From the NCBI GenBank assembly GCA_002256935.1, contig NCGL01000024.1, positions 1 to 64,000 on the forward strand: 64,000 bases of DNA. Direction: 5' to 3'. Every line of letters starts with the position of its first letter. Position 1 is the first letter of the stretch. The DNA is from Bdellovibrio sp. 28-41-41. Its GTDB lineage: Bacteria > Bdellovibrionota > Bdellovibrionia > Bdellovibrionales > Bdellovibrionaceae. Below, one piece after another: positions 61,105-64,000 of this stretch. The translations under genes and the position numbers were made by a program. The notes beneath the pieces were generated by a model. That model was not told where the DNA came from. It saw only the letters and a program-made list of their open reading frames with translations, and searched no databases.

Positions 61105-62028
61105 ATGTCACAATTATTAGTTGTTGGCTCATTAGCGTATGATTCAATCCAAACTCCGTCAGGTAAAGCCGATAAAACTCTAGGTGGCTCAGCTAACTAC
61201 TTTTCATTGGCAGCCAGTTTATTTGCCAGTGTTCGCGTTGTAGGCGTTGTTGGTGAAGACTATTCACAGGCGGATAAAGAGATGGTGCTGGCTCGTAAAG
61301 TGGATTTATCTGGACTAGAAACGGTTCCTGGAAAGACGTTCCACTGGGAAGGTAAATACGAAGGCGACATGAATGAAGCTAAGACTTTGAAAACGGAATT
61401 GAATGTGTTTGAACACTTCAATCCAAAATTGCCAGCGGCATTCACTGAAACTCCGTTCGTATTTTTAGCGAACATTGCTCCTGAATTGCAAACTCAAGTT
61501 TTATCTCAGATTAAGAATCCAAAATTTGTTGGTATGGATACAATGAACTTCTGGATCCAATCTAAAAAAGAAGCCCTGTTAAAAGTTCTAGCTAAAGTTG
61601 ACGTTGTTCTAATCAACGAAGGTGAAGCCGATCAATTAACAGGTGCGAAAAACGCGATCGAAGCGGCTCCTAAAATCTGTGCGTTGGGAACACAGTACGT
61701 TGTGATCAAACGCGGTGAATATGGTTTCGTATTGTACTCCAAAACGGATGGTTTCTTCTTGTTACCGGCGATGCCAATACCAAACGTAGTTGACCCAACA
61801 GGCGCGGGTGACACGTTCGCAGGTGGTTTCTTTGGTTATCTAACTTCATTCAACCAAAAACCAACATTCGAAGATCTTAAAAAAGCCTGCGTAGTAGGAA
61901 CAATGTGTTCCAGCTTCACAATCCAAAACTTCGGAGTAAAAGCCATCGTGGAAGTAAACAAAGAAAAACTAAAAGCAAGATACGCTGAATTTAAAAAATC
62001 AGTAGGACTAATCGAACCAAGTCTGTAA
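61105..62028 (+). CDS. PfkB-family carbohydrate or nucleoside kinase
   Basis: 307 residues. G-G-S-A-N-Y-F near residue 30 and D-P-T-G-A-G-D-T-F-A-G-G-F at about 230 with the catalytic Asp define the PfkB (ribokinase) family. Substrate not clear; adenosine kinase-like and sugar-kinase members look similar. AGAAGGGGA precedes the ATG. The last ~55 codons are A/C-rich compared with the rest, as in the 744-residue gene. Ends before a 25-bp hairpin. Confidence 0.88.
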   Translation: MSQLLVVGSLAYDSIQTPSGKADKTLGGSANYFSLAASLFASVRVVGVVGEDYSQADKEMVLARKVDLSGLETVPGKTFHWEGKYEGDMNEAKTLKTELNVFEHFNPKLPAAFTETPFVFLANIAPELQTQVLSQIKNPKFVGMDTMNFWIQSKKEALLKVLAKVDVVLINEGEADQLTGAKNAIEAAPKICALGTQYVVIKRGEYGFVLYSKTDGFFLLPAMPIPNVVDPTGAGDTFAGGFFGYLTSFNQKPTFEDLKKACVVGTMCSSFTIQNFGVKAIVEVNKEKLKARYAEFKKSVGLIEPSL

Positions 62029-62035
62029 CCAGAAG

Positions 62036-62088
62036 GGTGCCAGGCTACTTTTACGGACGCACAGCGTCCGTAAAAGTAGCCTGGCACC
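62036..62088. repeat. 25-bp perfect palindromic element
   Basis: 62036-62060 and 62064-62088 are exact reverse complements, with a 3-nt ACA loop. It begins GGTGCCAGG and lies between the convergent PfkB and protease genes. The stem is far longer than a normal terminator and no T-run follows, so it looks like an inserted palindromic repeat (REP/MITE-like) that may also end transcription. No second copy was found in this window. Confidence 0.9.
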
Positions 62089-62093
62089 GTTTC

Positions 62094-64000
62094 CTACTTC
62101 CCGCCGTAGACGCGGATGCAGAGGATGTTTGATTTTTTAATAGTGTCTAGTTCGCCCTCTAAAGCTTTGTTTTTCTTAGACTGTGGCGATTCTTTTTCAA
62201 ATTCACTTAAAGTAGTATATTTAATTTTGCTTGCATCAGGCGCTGGTTCACCGATGAGAGTCCATTTGCCAGCCGACTGCATACGCTTAATAATATCTGA
62301 AGGAAGAAAGCCTTCTTTGCCATAGGCTTCTGCTTCGCCAACGGCCGCGCCATTCAATGCCGTCGATCTATGCTTCAGCTCATGTTCGCCAGTTGTCGAG
62401 GCAGATCTCGGAGAAGCCATTGATGTTCCGTCCATTCTTAATGTCCCATCATTTCCTTTTAGACCTAAATGTAACATCTCGGCTCGGATAGCTTCGATAA
62501 TTATTCCTCGGTTTTGCAAAATGTCTTCTGTTGTTAAGTTGAAAACTGTCTTGATGTCGTCAAGACGTCCATCTTCTGGATCAAGTGTTGAGAGCATTCT
62601 CATCGCATTGGATAACCATGGGGCTTTAGTCGCAACGGTATTTATTGCACCGCCAAGATTGTATCTGAAAGTTTGAGATAAAACATCTTCACCGCGAATC
62701 GCAAAAATCGCTTTGTTTGTAAAAATGGCGTTAGTGAAATTTGATAATTTTCCATTTTCATTCGAACTCATTACAATGGCAACGTTATCTGTTTTTTCAC
62801 CGGGAACAAAGTCTCCAGCCTTAGCATGTTCATTCAACCATTTCGAGCGTAGGTCGGCTGGGTAGTTTGATCGGATGTCTGCATCAGCGAAGTTATTGCT
62901 GTTTCCTGCGGCCATGAAGAATAGAGTGTTTTTGCCCTTGGTAACAACAGCTTCTGCAATCGTATATTTTTGGAATTCCATAAAAATGAAATCCAATTGA
63001 CTAGCAAATTTTTCTCCAACGGTATCCATAGTCGGTCTAAGTTCCGGTTGCTGGCCAATTCCTCCAAGAGAAAGGTTGGCAATTGTAACTTTCTTTTTAG
63101 CGATTTCTTCAATGGCGCTAGAAATCTCCCAATGCAACACCTGGCCAACGATTCCGCTACCAGAAACATCGGCTTTTAAATTGCCTCGGTATTGTTGGAC
63201 CATAAATTTTGCAAGTTGTTCAGCGCCAGTTCCGGTTTCAACATCGATATGATTCAAATTTATACCTATTTTAGTTAGTTGAGCCTTAACGGCGCGAGCA
63301 ACAACTGGCTTTTTAAACCACACTTCAAGTGCTGCTAGATTTTTTTTAACCATTTCTTGTTGGATATTTTTATTCGCTCGTACTAATCCCAAATTTACAC
63401 GGAAAGGTAGAATTCGATATCTGTCGCCCATATAGGGGATAGCTGTTCCCGAAACATGAGTACCATGATCCGATTCGATACTTTCTCTATGTAGTAAGGG
63501 ATGCAACGCTCTGATAGAACGTCTTCGAATTTCAGAGCTTATTCCTTTTACCCAAGCCCAGATTCCTTTCTCATTTAAACTGTCGACTTGCTTATCGTAG
63601 TTAAAATCTTTATTACGCTCTAATAAGAACTTCTCAACTTCATCTGCACTTTGAAAAGCGGTAACGAAAGCGGAAACTTCACTGAATTCACGCTGGCTAT
63701 CAGGGTGTTGAGCCATTCCAACAAAGACTTTCCTGTAAACCATAAGGGCATTTTCAACTAGTACTGTCCAATCAGCCTTTGGGTTTCTAATTTTTTGCGC
63801 CCGTAGTTCTAAAAGCAGATTATAGGAATTATCGGTTGCCATTGAACCTTGCTTTTTGATTGCGATTTGCTCACTAAATTTAGCGTATGCATAGTTTTCC
63901 AGTTGCATTTTATTTGCGCCGGTTGAGAAATGATGAATTTTGAAATATCTACTTACAAGATCAACATTTTTTTTGAATTCAGAATACTTTTCGTTTTCCT
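62094..64000 (-). CDS. Subtilisin-family (S8) serine protease, 5' part beyond the window
   Basis: Open from 64000 to a stop at 62094 (about 635 residues visible); an internal ATG at 63906-63908 is only a possible start, since the frame continues open upstream with coherent sequence to the edge. The catalytic His is in D-H-G-T-H-V-S-G, the oxyanion Asn in M-A-A-G-N-S-N-N and the Ser in G-T-S-M-A-S-P. The catalytic Asp motif is not seen in the ~175 residues before the His; it probably lies beyond the edge, implying a long Asp-His insert. Likely exported and digestive, but the signal peptide is not visible. Confidence 0.88.
   Translation of the reverse strand, partial: ENEKYSEFKKNVDLVSRYFKIHHFSTGANKMQLENYAYAKFSEQIAIKKQGSMATDNSYNLLLELRAQKIRNPKADWTVLVENALMVYRKVFVGMAQHPDSQREFSEVSAFVTAFQSADEVEKFLLERNKDFNYDKQVDSLNEKGIWAWVKGISSEIRRRSIRALHPLLHRESIESDHGTHVSGTAIPYMGDRYRILPFRVNLGLVRANKNIQQEMVKKNLAALEVWFKKPVVARAVKAQLTKIGINLNHIDVETGTGAEQLAKFMVQQYRGNLKADVSGSGIVGQVLHWEISSAIEEIAKKKVTIANLSLGGIGQQPELRPTMDTVGEKFASQLDFIFMEFQKYTIAEAVVTKGKNTLFFMAAGNSNNFADADIRSNYPADLRSKWLNEHAKAGDFVPGEKTDNVAIVMSSNENGKLSNFTNAIFTNKAIFAIRGEDVLSQTFRYNLGGAINTVATKAPWLSNAMRMLSTLDPEDGRLDDIKTVFNLTTEDILQNRGIIIEAIRAEMLHLGLKGNDGTLRMDGTSMASPRSASTTGEHELKHRSTALNGAAVGEAEAYGKEGFLPSDIIKRMQSAGKWTLIGEPAPDASKIKYTTLSEFEKESPQSKKNKALEGELDTIKKSNILCIRVYGGK

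Noticed and set aside
1-64000. tRNA, rRNA, CRISPR array, transposase or prophage genes
   Set aside because: None was recognised by eye on either strand: no T-arm patterns in intergenic DNA, no spaced direct repeats, no integrase or capsid-like products. A tRNA scan would settle the first.

Overview
The window looks like chromosomal DNA of a Bdellovibrio-type predatory bacterium. Three things suggest this: a complete flagellar export/regulation operon ordered fliL-M-N-O-P-Q-R-flhB-flhA-flhF-flhG-fliA, a dense set of exported proteases, lytic enzymes and outer-membrane barrels, and gene families typical of that group. By eye the base composition is AT-leaning (low 40s % GC), nearer to the Bdellovibrio exovorus / Pseudobdellovibrio side than to the ~50% GC B. 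bacteriovorus. This is inference; no database was searched.

Layout. 1-940: edge fragment plus two small secreted or unknown genes on the minus strand. 1-12 kb: flagellar operon behind a sigma-54-type promoter, ending with the motility sigma factor fliA. 12-15 kb: rhodanese and MFS exporter, then an outer-membrane protein. 15-18 kb: a large exported Fic-domain protein with its own promoter. 17.8-19.2 kb: a decayed stretch with a DUF167 remnant, truncated divIVA, a twice-frameshifted exported protein and a possible small RNA. 19.2-25.6 kb: astacin-like lipoprotein protease, then hldC, RDD protein, rsmE, prmA and rluB. 25.6-29.3 kb: coiled-coil protein, lipoprotein and DsbD, with a 38-bp inverted duplication at the convergent junction. 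29.4-31.3 kb: motAB behind a FliA-like promoter. 31.3-37.3 kb: ParB-like nuclease remnant, MFS protein missing one helix, an exported DnaG/Toprim-like protein and a 744-residue secreted protein. 37.3-44.8 kb: DEAD-box helicase, outer-membrane protein, exonuclease-WYL fusion, MltD-like transglycosylase, tsaD-rsmA-smpB. 44.8-49.5 kb: HAMP membrane protein, lipoprotein, PilZ protein, small secreted proteins. 49.5-53.3 kb: acyl-CoA ligase and Ser/Thr kinase operon. 53.4-62 kb: coaE, outer-membrane proteins, an SPFH-TelA-coiled-coil cluster, hldA, rlmN, PfkB kinase. 62.1-64 kb: a subtilisin-family protease whose 5' end lies beyond the window.

Regulatory logic: the sigma-54 promoter before fliL drives an operon that ends in fliA, and a FliA-like promoter precedes motA, which fits the usual flagellar hierarchy. 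FlhF and FlhG at the end of the operon fit control of a single polar flagellum. Heptose kinase (hldA) and nucleotidyltransferase (hldC) sit 38 kb apart and together give the ADP-heptose precursor of LPS.

The most striking pattern is repeated internal damage to genes that otherwise look recent: fliM (frameshift with about 7 conserved codons lost), the divIVA/DUF167 junction, a small exported protein with two 1-nt shifts, a ParB-like gene with a stop and a missing middle, and an MFS gene missing about 40 codons (TM7). Either this lineage is losing genes by small deletions or the assembly carries short deletion errors; read mapping would decide. The most interesting possible new biology is the exported Toprim protein and its operon partner, followed by the exported Fic protein.
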